A stretch of 64,000 bases of DNA from Asterias amurensis. Its lineage: Eukaryota > Echinodermata > Asteroidea > Forcipulatida > Asteriidae. Both the position numbers and the translations under genes were made by a program. The notes under the pieces are model-generated. The model was not told the DNA's origin. It searched no databases and worked only from the letters and a program-made list of their open reading frames with translations. The stretch's first letter is position 1, and the number at the start of each line of letters is the position of its first letter. The stretch is from NCBI RefSeq assembly GCF_032118995.1, contig NC_092648.1, positions 1,937,001-2,001,000 of the forward strand, given 5' to 3'. Positions 22,501-31,952 of the stretch are shown piece by piece.

Positions 22501-24643
22501 GCGTTACTGTCAGTTATGTTTCTCAGATTGTGTATTCCTTTCTGAAATTATTCAACTGGGGATGTATACATTCCCTCCAGATTGTCCGCAATATCTAACA
22601 AACACGACAACCCTTGAAAATGATATTTTCAGATGTTAGTTGTAATGTAAACGTAATACTATAAGACCAAAACGATCTGACGGCTCAAACAACAGACGGT
22701 TGCCTTTAAAACGATAAAACTTCGGTCAGGAAAAGTATACAAAAACTTGAGGCAACAAAACCCAATCAGTTTTGACACATAGATTTAGATGACAGATGGG
22801 GATTGTCAAATTGTCAATAATTGATGAGGAGTGGGTGAGACGCATCTGTGGCTTTATAATTGAAAAACACCAGAACAATTGCCCGATATTTCTTCTTTAT
22901 TAGACGAATGAAATAAGGGTGATGTCACGGCCTTCAGCATTTCACTCCTTTCACTGATTCAAGTTTCAAGGTGTAATGTTAGACTTTTCAGTCTCAATTC
23001 AGTAAACTCTTTCATAATAAAAATTAAAATGGCTCTTGTGAAACACAACTTTTAAGATGTGATCCTTCCTGTTTGAACTAGACCACTTATTTCATTCCTT
23101 ATTGGTGGTTGTCAAAGACCCGTATTCTCACTTGGTGTCCCAACATATGTATAAAATAACAACTCTGTGAAAGTTTTGACTCAATTGGTCATTGACGTTG
23201 CAAGAGAATAAAAGAGAAAAAAAACCTTGTTGCACAAATTTGTGTGCTTTCAATGACCATTTGGGTCCGAATTTCCACCTTAGACTTGTTTTTTATGCTT
23301 TGGGATCCACCAAGAAAGAATTCTTGTCTTTGACCATTACCAAAGCTGTCCATGCCTTTAAGGCATTTTTTAATTGAATATAAAAACAAATCCATCGCAT
23401 ACAGTGTCGCCAAGCTGTCACATCCTTCAGAATAAAGTTTATAAAAGACAAACCCATCAATTTGATTGACGGATACTATTTTCAACCGGTAAATTTTCTG
23501 CCTCTCTTCACATGGGGAGATAGAGACCTCTTGAGGCTAGAGACCTCTTGAGGCTATCCAACAACTCCAATGTGAGTACCTGGCATATAGCCCGTTCATG
23601 TGATTGATGCTTGGAGAAAACTACAAGCTACAGGTTTATGCTTAAAGGCACTGTAACACCTTTGGCAATTATCAAAGACCGGTATTCTCACTTGGTGTTT
23701 CCCAACATACAGCATAAAATAACAAACCTGTGAAAATTATTTAAAAATAACAAGTTATTAAAAACTTGAGGCTCATCCTAAGTTAGGACGAGTAACTCGT
23801 CCTAACTCGAGATAAGAGTTTGACATGTATGGAAGTATTTGTGAAACCTACCACTGGTCTTGGCGTAGGGCTACATGGCCTCAGTAACTCCTGGCCTAAC
23901 ACCAGGGGCCAATTTCATAGAGCTGCTTAAGCACAGAATTTGTTTTAAAAGCACTAAAAATAGCTTAGTGACTGGTATTTAGTTGTTGTTTACTTAGCAT
24001 AACAATAGACCCTTCCCATGAAATATGTAAATTGCACATAGCACGTGCGCACTAACGTTTTGGTTGGCAAAATGAGGGAACATCGCGCTGTTTTGTACAC
24101 GGCTAATGGGTGCGTGGCGCACACACGATTGCGCGTCTGCTTAGTGCACAACTCTATGGTGTTTGCCAACCAACAGGGTCTGTAGGCATGCATGAATGTA
24201 ATTAGCATATTTCATGGGAAGGGTCCATTGAGCGGAGTCTTGGCCGATAATCTAACTTTACTAAGCAAGGATTTTTTTAGCTTAGCAAATTTTGTGCTTT
24301 TAGCAACTCTATGAAATTGGGCCCAGGACTTCAGACCCGTTTTAATGATTTTGCAACAGTTCAAGGCAATGAAAAGGGGGAATCTGAAGGATTAAGGATT
24401 CCTGGGTTGTCTTCCATCGGAGTGGTACACTTTACCCAACTCGTCACGGAACGAACCTCATACATGTAGTTCTAGGAGTAGCCTTACCCCACATGTTGAA
24501 CAGCAGGATCCAAGCATTCTGTAACCCTTAAGTAGGTAGTCTCCCATCAGCTTACTAATCTTGTCTGAACGCTCTCTTCTAGCTTGGAGTACTTTCATCT
24601 CCGCCTCACTAGGAGGTTTCCAATCAAAATCCTCTCCATCCAT
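19029..24643 (-). CDS. ZNRD2: ZNRD2 (SSSCA1/p27) zinc-ribbon protein, complete three-exon gene
   Basis: Coding exons 24643-24488, 21065-20981 and 19540-19029 join in phase to 250 codons plus stop. The N-terminus (DFDWKPPSEAE, KVLQARRERSDKISKLMGDY, LLKGYRMLG) is the hallmark of the ZNRD2/SSSCA1 (UPF0148) family. Cysteines 48, 51, 65 and 68 (CSTC and CVAC) form the zinc ribbon, with the intron between the two halves. Residues about 199-241 match the conserved C-terminal helix (KLYWASQQLKG, then LCTLIKACADAMTSL). The middle, about 90-195, is low-complexity Ser/Ala/Asn and poorly conserved, making the protein longer than the human one (about 199 residues). An in-frame TAA seven codons (six sense codons between) upstream in the same exon fixes the start. 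In human cells the protein is a nuclear and cytoplasmic autoantigen with tankyrase- and mitosis-linked reports; its role here is inferred from homology only. Introns 1 and 2 are 3,422 and 1,440 bp and carry TTAA MITEs. Confidence 0.95.
19608..19695 (+). repeat. tRNA-derived SINE head fragment in a ZNRD2 intron
   Basis: gtgctttggcagagtggata, then caagttctgttggtttgaag and cccagccgagacttt match the SINE head in order. The body is lost. Confidence 0.5.
20233..20790 (+). repeat. tRNA-derived SINE split by a TTAA element
   Basis: The head at 20233-20258 (accgggatgtcatggccgag) resumes at 20645 with ttcaagttctggtgg, cgtgggttcaggtccagttc and ttgacacttgtgtcc. The head and body flank an intact type A MITE. 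It lies in the second ZNRD2 coding intron. Confidence 0.75.
20263..20640. mobile_element. TTAA-flanked MITE, type A, full length, nested in a SINE
   Basis: Starts aggcagtggacactattggt and ends accaataatgtccactgcct; TTAA at 20259-20262 and 20641-20644. The 378-bp copy has the type A palindrome gagacctcagatttataact, then tgaggtctcgaaatc. Confidence 0.88.
20981..21065 (-). CDS. ZNRD2: ZNRD2 second coding exon (85 bp)
   Basis: Acceptor ctctcctAG/ACTATT and donor GATCCAG/gtatga. Encodes TILLRDRQQQDYCVACSELD and on to KDDP, the second half of the zinc ribbon. Too short to stand out as a long open frame; found by homology to the family. Confidence 0.93.
21239..21585. mobile_element. TTAA-type MITE, rearranged, type A' core
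   Basis: Left flank TTAA at 21235-21238 and start aggcactgggcactactggt. An internal inverted copy of the left arm occurs at 21355-21405. The core is acttcaggcctaaagcc rather than the type A palindrome. The right end is lost near 21585. Confidence 0.6.
21655..21735. repeat. Poly-C / poly-A low-complexity tract
   Basis: A run of C followed by long A-rich runs (21671-21727). The frames across it encode Pro/Lys runs and are not genes. Confidence 0.85.
21834..22140 (+). repeat. tRNA-derived SINE (long-tail type)
   Basis: tagcatggctgagctacaag, gtgtgggttctagtcccgat, aagcaagacaattaaccata, ccttcggataggacgtaaat and tggcatggttgactgcatta occur in the same order as in the copy at 66-745. Confidence 0.7.
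22141..23097. other. Intronic stretch with no gene seen
   Basis: AT-rich; an ATT-rich microsatellite near 22228-22275. A short inverted match (tctgagaagcgttactg / cagttatgtttctcaga, 22493-22529) may be a small hairpin. No supported feature otherwise. Confidence 0.35.
23098..23362. mobile_element. TTAA-type MITE fragment (type A')
   Basis: Retains ttgtcaaagacccgtattct, caattggtcattgacgttgc and the right end attaccaaagctgtccatgcc before TTTAAGG. The left terminus is degraded. Confidence 0.6.
23643..23765. mobile_element. Half of a TTAA-type MITE (type A')
   Basis: Left flank TTAA and start aggcactgtaacacctttgg, through ggtattctcacttggtgttt and acaaacctgtgaaaat. It is cut off where a different repeat begins. 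Confidence 0.65.
23770..23850. repeat. Fragment of the 'ttaggacgag' element (family D)
   Basis: gagtaactcgtcctaactcg, then agataagagt: the inner palindromic module of the element at 26157-26345. Other pieces lie at 38715-38795, 46865-46935, 47900-48035, 53355-53480 and 59838-59925. Confidence 0.6.
23905..24333. mobile_element. 'gctta-gcaaa' hairpin element interrupted by a second element
   Basis: The left end ccaatttcatagagctgctt (23909) is the inverse of the right end agcaactctatgaaattggg (24301). The internal arms are split by the element at 24009-24224. It lies in ZNRD2 coding intron 1. Confidence 0.75.
24009..24224. mobile_element. MITE with gacccttcccatgaaatat termini, nested
   Basis: A 19-bp perfect terminal inverted repeat: gacccttcccatgaaatat (24009-24027) and atatttcatgggaagggtc (24206-24224). 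The inside is CG-rich with alternating purine-pyrimidine (gcacgtgcgc, gcgtggcgcacac). A further inner inverted pair is ttttggttggcaaaatg / tggtgtttgccaaccaac. No coding capacity. Confidence 0.8.
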
Positions 24644-24669
24644 TATGTCTTGAGAATTTTAGAAGTCAC
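24488..24669 (-). CDS. ZNRD2: ZNRD2 first coding exon (52 codons plus 26-bp 5'UTR)
   Basis: The acceptor is a polypyrimidine tract ending ctcattAG before 24669. ATG is at 24643-24641 and the donor is TGTGGG/gtaagg at 24488/24487. The exon ends after the first CxxC pair of the zinc ribbon, in phase 0. Because an acceptor precedes the ATG, an upstream non-coding exon must exist. Confidence 0.92.
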
Positions 24670-24839
24670 CTAATGAGAAGGAGAGAAGACAGGCCTTCTT
24701 AAATATGAATTATTTATTGATTTTTGATCAAGACCACAAACAATAATTTCGACTGGTCCTTTCTCTATGGACCCTGGTTTGAATCCCTCCTTAGACCGGA
24801 GCCTTGCACATGGGTTTTCAGTGCCTACCTACATGTAGT

Positions 24840-25078
24840 CGTCTGGGAACTCACCAACTCCCACAAGGGGATATAATTTTCATACAAACATTTGTTAACG
24901 TCTATGATTATGAACTGCACAAATTGTGTTTCAGTAACTAACCGTCAATAATAATTATTCGTGGTCATTGTGCAATCAGCGGTTAGCTGGGGAATTCGAA
25001 CCCACAACCTTGTGATTGCAATGCAAGTCCTGCAGTCTAACCACTTAACCACAGTGACCATTGTCTAGCTCGGTAGGA
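24840..25078 (-). repeat. Second tRNA-derived SINE family, minus orientation
   Basis: Read on the minus strand, the head has gtggttaagtggttagactg-like A-box sequence and ggttgtgggttcgaattcc as B box (about 24992-25062). The 3' part near 24845 contains cccacaaggggatataattt. Relatives are at 27095-27305, 29045-29100 and 57430-58015. Confidence 0.65.
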
Positions 25079-25084
25079 ATAGAA

Positions 25085-26155
25085 AGTTCTTCTACTTCTA
25101 CTTCGATACTTGGCATAGTTCTTCAGTCAGGATATAAACGCCAAGGATAGCTGCTTGTGTGCGGTGCCAAGTGTTGCAGGTGCATTTTATTGTACAAGGT
25201 GCGAGTAAAAAGTTGGGAGGTAGCTAAATGATTGCTCCAACCGCCCCCTTAAAGACCCCGATGGATGGGAGCTCGAGGATCTGGCTGGGGAGAGCATTCC
25301 ACCACAAGACTGTTCGTGGAAAAAACGAATGTTTGTAGAGCTGGAGACGTGCTGGGATGGTTTGGTATTTACATTTATGGTAGGATCGAGTACTGCTTGG
25401 GATCATGGGTATGAGGTATTGGGTTGGATTGATGGCTACTAGCTGATAGTGGATCTTGTACATCAAGGAGATACTAGCAGCCTGTCTGCGTTTTTCAAGA
25501 GAGTCCCATTGAAGATCATCTATCATTTTGGAGATGCTGTCCCTGCTGTGGTAGTTGTTGAGGATGAATCTGGCAGCTTGGCGCTAGGTTTTTTCTATTT
25601 TGGTGATGTTTTTCTTGGTGTGCGGGTTCCAAACTGTACTACAGTATTCGAGATGTGGGCGGACAAGAGAAAGATATGCTTGTTGCCGTAGCTTCCGGGA
25701 GCAGCCTCTGAGGTTACGTCTGATGAGTCCAAGCATCCTGTTTGCTTTTGCAGTTATGATGTCTATATGGGATTGCCATGACAAGTTACTTGTAAGAGTT
25801 AGGCCAAGATAGGGATGTTCAGAAGCTGTAGTAAGAGCACTACCACCGAGATTGTACTCGGTGTTTATGGTTTATGTAGCAAGGTGAAGCGCATGGTGTG
25901 GCATTTGTCTTCGTTAAACTTCATGTTCCATGTTTCAGCCCATTGCTGTAAGGTGTCAAGATCGTTTTGAAGAGCTACAGAGTCATTGATGGATGCTATT
26001 GACCGGTAGACAAGACAATCGTCAGCAAAAAGGCGGAGAGTTGATGTTATGTCTGATGGTAGATCATTTATAAATGAGAGGAACAACAAAGGGCCAAGTA
26101 CAGTCCCCTGTGGGACCCCTGATGTGACTGGGGACCATGTACATGTCTGAAAGCC
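25085..26155 (-). pseudogene. Broken non-LTR retrotransposon reverse transcriptase
   Basis: On the minus strand from 26150 the translation contains SGVPQGTVLGP, then LFLSFINDLPSDI and the catalytic block FADDCLVYR. These are followed by WAETWNMKFNEDKC, LGLTLTSNLSWQSHI, RPHLEYCSTVWNPH and, near the end, FFPRTVLWWNALPS. The order is that of a Jockey/CR1-type reverse transcriptase C-terminal half. It is disabled: a frame change near 25868 and an in-frame TAG near 25585, and the 5' part is cut off by the family D element at 26157. The 3'UTR ends in GAAGTA repeats near 25090. It lies in the 5'UTR intron of ZNRD2, in the same strand orientation. Confidence 0.85.
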
Positions 26156-26156
26156 C

Positions 26157-26345
26157 AGGGGTTGATTTCACAAAGAGTTAGGACTCGTCTTATCTCGAGT
26201 TAGGACGAGTAACAGGACGAGTATCTCGTCCTAACTTTAGCCTTTAGGGTTAATCTTAAGGTCTGCATGCTACAATGCAGGGTTGGAACCCGTCCTACGT
26301 CCTAAGATTAGTCTTAAGTTAGAAAGAGTTTTGTGAAATCGACGG
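26157..26345. mobile_element. TIR element of family D ('ttaggacgag'), near full length
   Basis: The left end gttgatttcacaaagagtta is the inverse of the right end taagttagaaagagttttgtgaaatcgac (taken in pieces). The inside is made of repeated ctcgtccta / taggacgag words that pair with each other. At about 190 bp it is non-coding. It abuts the truncated retrotransposon, so it inserted into, or recombined with, it. Confidence 0.7.
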
Positions 26346-26822
26346 CTGGCCTACAATGCAAGCCATTTTAACTTCTTCAGAGTTTCAGGAACTTCACAGT
26401 TTTATTTAGCAAATTTCATTGTAGTTGAATCTGTTTCCTTCCTCAAATAAGAAATGTGTTGGAGGTGTGTAGTGGGATTTCTGAAACTAAAAACACTACC
26501 ATGAAGTGGCTTCCTTGACTCTTTTCCCCTCCCCAAATAAATATTGATAGTATTAGTAATGCAATGCAATGCGCACAATGTACATGCTACTTCATGCAGA
26601 ATTCAGTGACTAATCACTAAGTAAAACCATGTGGGGAAAAAACAAACATCGTCACGAAATTATTAATTAAATGTAATTTAGCTTTCCACGTTATTTCTCT
26701 GTTTCGGTCAACACTTTAAGTCTTAACAGTTTCTTGAATGTAACATCTTTATCATCATGCAAATTACTTTATTGATAGACTAGCCAAAACCTCGAAAATC
26801 AGACAAAAACCTACAAACTTAC

Positions 26823-27005
26823 CCTAGCAATTATTCGTCTCGATGTTTCGATCGTGTACAACAACAACGGGCATTTAATTGACATACACCCAGACGTGTC
26901 AACGTGTTTTTGAACGATTTACTAAGATAAAAAGAGGGAGCTGTCTATTTGATAGTTAGTCTCTCTTCAAGGCTGTGTTGTGCCTGCGCTCTAAACCGAC
27001 GTCAC
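26823..27005 (-). promoter_or_regulatory. Probable ZNRD2 5'UTR exon and promoter
   Basis: On the minus strand a strong donor, TTGCTAGG/gtaagttt, ends a possible non-coding exon at 26823. At its upstream edge a CRE/ATF-like TGACGTC lies at 26998-27004 (read as gtGACGTCgg on the minus strand). The ATG-bearing exon at 24669 needs such an upstream exon. The transcription start is not determinable; the pairing is inference. Confidence 0.4.
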
Positions 27006-27094
27006 GATTTTGCTTTTCTTTTCCGTAAAGTGGTGTGTTTAGTCTTCCTTCGATTCCGTATGTCCATGTTACTGTAATGTTAAGTTTTGTAGCT

Positions 27095-27305
27095 TGTTGA
27101 GGTGATCTTCCCGTCAAGGGAACTCACGCAAAGGGGTGTAAACACCAAGCTGACAGCCAATCTCGAGTGGTTTGACGTCTAAACGGCTTTGAATTCCTGA
27201 AGTCGATAACGTGATTCAGTAACTAGACGACAGTAGTTATCTAGATCGTGAAATCGGCGGTTAGTTTGATAGGACTCGAACCCATCACCGTACGATTGCA
27301 AGTCA
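27095..27305 (-). repeat. Second tRNA-derived SINE family, near full length
   Basis: Minus orientation: B-box-like gatgggttcgagtcctatca (27267-27286) and 3' end with the complement of cttcccgtcaagggaactca (27110). It is directly upstream of the proposed ZNRD2 promoter. Confidence 0.65.
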
Positions 27306-28487
27306 CATAGTGTCACTCATTTACTGGAATGTAATTCGATCCCAGCATGATTTTTCTTCTGGGGCGGACAACATTTTATGAAGTCAATTTCAAATTTAAT
27401 ATGCCCCCTCTTGAAATCCTTTATAACCATTTTTCTATTCCATGATGATAATAACGACTTTTCGTCATAAAGTGTTCTCTGGTTAGGCATTATGATATTT
27501 AAAACTGGATAATGCATCATATTATGTTATTGTTCTAAAGAGCAACAAGCAAACAAATACCCGACCTCCAACAAACAAACAAAAACATTGTACCGGGTTT
27601 TAAACCATTCAGTGAATCAAGTTTTTGTTTAAGAAGATCTGTTTTATGGTCATTGCACTTTCATTTATTACATGTAAGCCTACAGTATGATCATAGGCGC
27701 AACCTATTGCCAACGTATGTGATTGTTTGTATAGGTACCTTTGTGACAAGATGGGGGTGTGCCCATAACTGACGTCACTCATTGGTGTTATGAAATCAAT
27801 ATGAATAGGGGCCTACCCTGTACTTTCTAATCACGCAAGAATCTAATTATTGCTGTCTGCCCGATTGTGGATTTGCCTTCCGATTGATGACAGCTATCGC
27901 TGAACATTAAATGGTCCGATATTAATTTGTCCCACTTGCGAATTGCAAACCAACAATCAATATAGGTCTACGTTGGGCTAATGTAAAATGCAGAATTAAA
28001 TTACTTGCCACTTTGACACAATAATCTTATTAAAAAGATCAATACTTCAAGAATGAAGCAACATTAGTGTGTTCCATCAATATGGATAACGATTGTCCCG
28101 CATGGTTAATGCTAATGTTGACGCATAAACTGGTACAATACATGGGTGAATATACTTTTTGTGCGATTACGCACCTGGACCATGATTTCACGAATCCTTT
28201 AAGCACACAAACTTGCTAAGCACATATAAGTCGTGCTTAGCAGAAACAAGTTACCAGATTGTGCATTTGGTGAATGGTGTCCCACTCAATGTTTGCTTAG
28301 CAAAGAAATTGTGTTGAGCAGCAGTACATTCTGCTTGACAGCATTAAACAAATTGGGCCCTGTCAACACTTAGTCGTGCTTACTTTAATAGCAGAAAACA
28401 TGCCTAGAAAGTAAAAGTGTATTTGATAAAACAATCAAGAAAACTCATTATGGACTTATGTTATTGCGTTACTGCTTACAATAACTG
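27306..28487. other. Intergenic stretch with repeat fragments only
   Basis: 28190-28360 is a diverged 'gctta-gcaaa' hairpin copy (ttgctaagcacatataagtc, then cttagcaaagaaattgtgtt). The rest is AT-rich with no supported gene. Confidence 0.4.
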
Positions 28488-28684
28488 CCGGTGTCAGATG
28501 CAATTGTGTCCGCCATGCAATACTGTCCGCTCCGGACAATCGTGTCCGGGGCTTTGCAAGAACCGGTTTTGCACGGGGGCGGACACAACTGCATATGGAG
28601 CAGCGTCCGGGCGGACACGATTGCATATGCAAAACCGTCCGGCGGACATTATTGCATAGAGGACATAATTGCATGCGACACCGG
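28488..28684. mobile_element. TIR element ccggtgtc with internal cggaca repeats
   Basis: The terminal repeats ccggtgtcagatgcaattgt (28488) and acataattgcatgcgacacc-gg (ending 28684) are inverted copies of each other. The inside is dense in gtccg/cggac and tgcat/atgca words that can pair locally. At 197 bp and GC-rich against the AT-rich surroundings, it has no coding capacity; the frames opened on both strands are artefacts. Confidence 0.75.
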
Positions 28685-30552
28685 CAAAGCTAGCATGCAT
28701 TTTGCCCTGCCTTTTTTGAGGGGGGGGGGGGGGGTGTTTATGAAATTGAAACTGTCCTAAGGGTTACCCCGTAAGCAGGAACTGCCTGTTTCCAAGTGTT
28801 ATGAAGTTGGGGCCGAGGTTGTCGACTTCTGTATGACCCGTCCTGGGAGGGGATCGAAACCGAACCCTGCTGGGTCCGTCTGGCCTTTGTCCAAACCCCC
28901 GTCTTCTGTTTATAACCGGTGACTCTCAATTCAATAGACCCACTCCTCTCTTCCAATTAGGTTCCGAATCCTCATGATTTCTTGGGACCTATCTCGATTT
29001 CAGGATTTGGTTGTTTGTTTCTTTGTTTCTTTGTTTGTTTCTTTGAATGATCTTCTCATCATGGGAACTCGGCAAACTCCCACAGAGGGATTTTCTCAAA
29101 ATCAATGGCGCATGGCAGCCATTTAAAAAAAAACGTTTTGTTTTGTTGTTCTACCTGAGTTTTGCATAGAATATCTGCTACGTAATTTGTCGTGACATAC
29201 TTTGACTACGTGTGCCAAGTTTCTTAGTTGTCATCGAAGGCATAATTCCCCCAAATATTCCCTTATCTGCCCACTTATAAGGACGTAGGCCTACGTGACA
29301 AAAAAAAGATATCCTAAGGACCAATTATTATTTCATGGGTGTTTACCTTTTTTGGTTAATTACCCGGTTATGTTGATGTAATGGTTGAACAATTAGCAGG
29401 CCTGTGGGAAAATGATTAAGTAAATAACATCTTGCGTAGTGATTCTTTGCAGCGTGAATAACTTATTCATGCTTTCGATATCCACAACAAACAAAATTGA
29501 TTAATATCATTGTGCAAATATTTAGTAAGGGACGAACTTGCTTTCGATTGAGTGGATATGGTATTCAGGAGAATAGGGGCATACAAATTCTAGTGCCTGA
29601 AAAACAAACATTCATAAAAAAATGAAACTTTTCCAATGGTATTTAGTTTAAACGTGAATATATGGGAGGTTGTATTCGCTAGCTTTATATAGAAGGATCT
29701 GAACTTTTATCAAAGAAATGATTGAAACACATGCGATAGTGACATTGCACTTTGTGAACAATCATGACGTCATCAAGGGTTAGAATTGGGTTCACGAAGT
29801 ATTAGTTGACCATTGTAGACTGCGCAAAAGTCTTCCGTGTCTTCGGACTGACGGTTCTACCATTTTTCTGTTTCTTAAAATTATGCTTACCAGAAGGTTA
29901 CTGGCCGAAACACCACCTCACTTGTACTATTTGTGGCTGGCTTCCTGCCTATGTTTACTAAGCAGAACATTTTTAAGCATTAATTTCTGCCTATAAGCAG
30001 CTCAATGAACTTGGCCATGTTTACGGGATTTTGTTAATTAAAGGAGACAAATTCTGAAGGGGAAAAACGCCTCAAAATTATCTTGAGGGCTCAAACCCAA
30101 TTTTAAATTGAAATAATGAGGGGCGGGGATGGGCAGCGAACACATAAACAAACACACCAACGAACAAACAAATAGCCGCAAAAAAGCTCAAACTGTAATA
30201 AGTAATCGTGGAAGCTTTAATTGTATGATATTCGATTCTGGAATCCTTTAATAGATAACAAGCAATGTTTGTTGTATAGCCATACTGAAAATAGACATTA
30301 TCTCATCACCCTTCTCAAGATACAAATCCCCTCAAAGTTCCATTTGGGTAAATATTATGTTCATTATGTACAAAATTTGTTCGTAAATAAGAAGGCACAA
30401 ACATAAGAATGATACAGTGGTCGTAATATTATTTCCACACTGAAATCTTGACTTGCAAATCTACCCCATTTAAGTCAAAAATAGTATACTATACTCGGCA
30501 ACCTGAGAATGAATCCCATCTTGTTTATCTCTATGGCTTTTGTTTTAGTTAA
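28685..30552. other. Intergenic stretch, no gene seen
   Basis: Holds a G13 run (28721-28733), a TTTG/TTTC microsatellite (29008-29045), a SINE-2 tail fragment (29045-29100) and a hairpin-family fragment (29945-30015). No open frame has recognisable content. Confidence 0.4.
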
Positions 30553-30915
30553 TGGCACTGGACACTTTTTGTATTTACTCGAAATAGATGTTGGCATACC
30601 AACTTACTTGGTAACGAGCAATGAAGAAATTTTGATAGTACAATACATTTTGATTAATGGCTCTCTCTGAAGTAACGTTGTTTTTAAAAAGGGGGTAATT
30701 TCTCACTCAAATAATAAAACGCTTCTGGCCTGAAGCCTTTATTAAGCATCTGATTAATAAAGGCAAATTAGTGCAACAAGTTTTTGTTTTTCCTTTCATT
30801 GTTCTCATGCGATTTCGATGACCAATATTGAGTCAAAATTTACTCAGGTTTGTTATTTTATGTTGGGACACACCAAGTGAGAATACCGGTCTTTGAAAAT
30901 TACTGAAGGTGTCCA
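30553..30915. mobile_element. TTAA-type MITE (type A' core), diverged
   Basis: Left flank ttagTTAA and start tggcactggacactttttgt; right end actgaaggtgtccagtgc. The core cttctggcctgaagcctttatt replaces the type A palindrome. The inner arms are as in other copies (gagaataccggtctttgaaa). Confidence 0.75.
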
Positions 30916-30922
30916 GTGCTAA

Positions 30923-31948
30923 ATCATGAAGTATTTTAAAGAAATATCATACGTGAGTAAGTCTTTGTTTTTCCTGATGAAGATCAAAACAAACCGGTGA
31001 TTGAAACGTAGAGTTGGTACACCACTGGTGTATTTAAAAACCAGCTTATTAGGTGGTAAGCCTACACTCAAAAAGCATGAGCCTTTTTTCGACCCGCCGA
31101 ACTGTGGGCTAAAAGTATTTTAGCACCAACTGTTCTGCAAGTCAATACAGTTTATGACAATGATATAATTTATAGTTCTTTCGAAACTGAGGTTTCGAGC
31201 TTGTGCTACAGTTGCAGCCTTGGACTCCGTCCAACCGTTTGGAGCCCTGTAGGGAGAGTTTGCATTCTCTAAATAGCTTTAGCGAAGCCTGTAAGCCCAA
31301 GCCGTAGTTTCGACAAGAGCCCATGACCCAAACAACTCAACACTACTTTATAATGCTTTTATAAAAATGTTAGCGTTTATGCATAGTTATATACACATAC
31401 AGTTAATAGACTCCTCCAAAATATTTCAAATAGTACACTCAAAGTTTTATGATACACGGCGTAAGATTGTCCACTACTATAAAACGAAAAGTAGTATACT
31501 TGATAAAATCACTAGATTACAAATAAAATATCATTTCATTTAATTTCATTTCATTCAACCTTTGTCTGCGCAGAACTATAAGGTCATTTATGCCATTTAC
31601 ATTTTCGTAAAGATCAAAAGGTCATAAACAAAAACGGTATAAATTTGATAAAAACTAAATCAAAAAAACAAATGAATGCCTACTTAGAAACATGTTGTTT
31701 TTTGCCAAACGAATGCTTTGAAGACTATTTTTAATCAATAAACCCTATTTGCCTGGAGCTCCAAAAATGTACAAAGGCAACTTAATGAAACCCATACAAA
31801 CTGCATTGATGGCCTTATAAATAGTTCTGAGCAGAAGATTTTGTAGTTTGTTTTCTCGTTATCTACAAAAGTCAAACATTATAACTTCTCGGGTCTATAG
31901 TGGAACTGAGGTATAGATTGATCCATACAAGTTATATGTTCGCTGCTT
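30923..31948. other. Intergenic stretch, no gene seen
   Basis: AT-rich. A short minus-strand frame at 31142-31324 has no recognisable content. No repeat family could be assigned with confidence. Confidence 0.35.
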
Positions 31949-31952
31949 TTAA

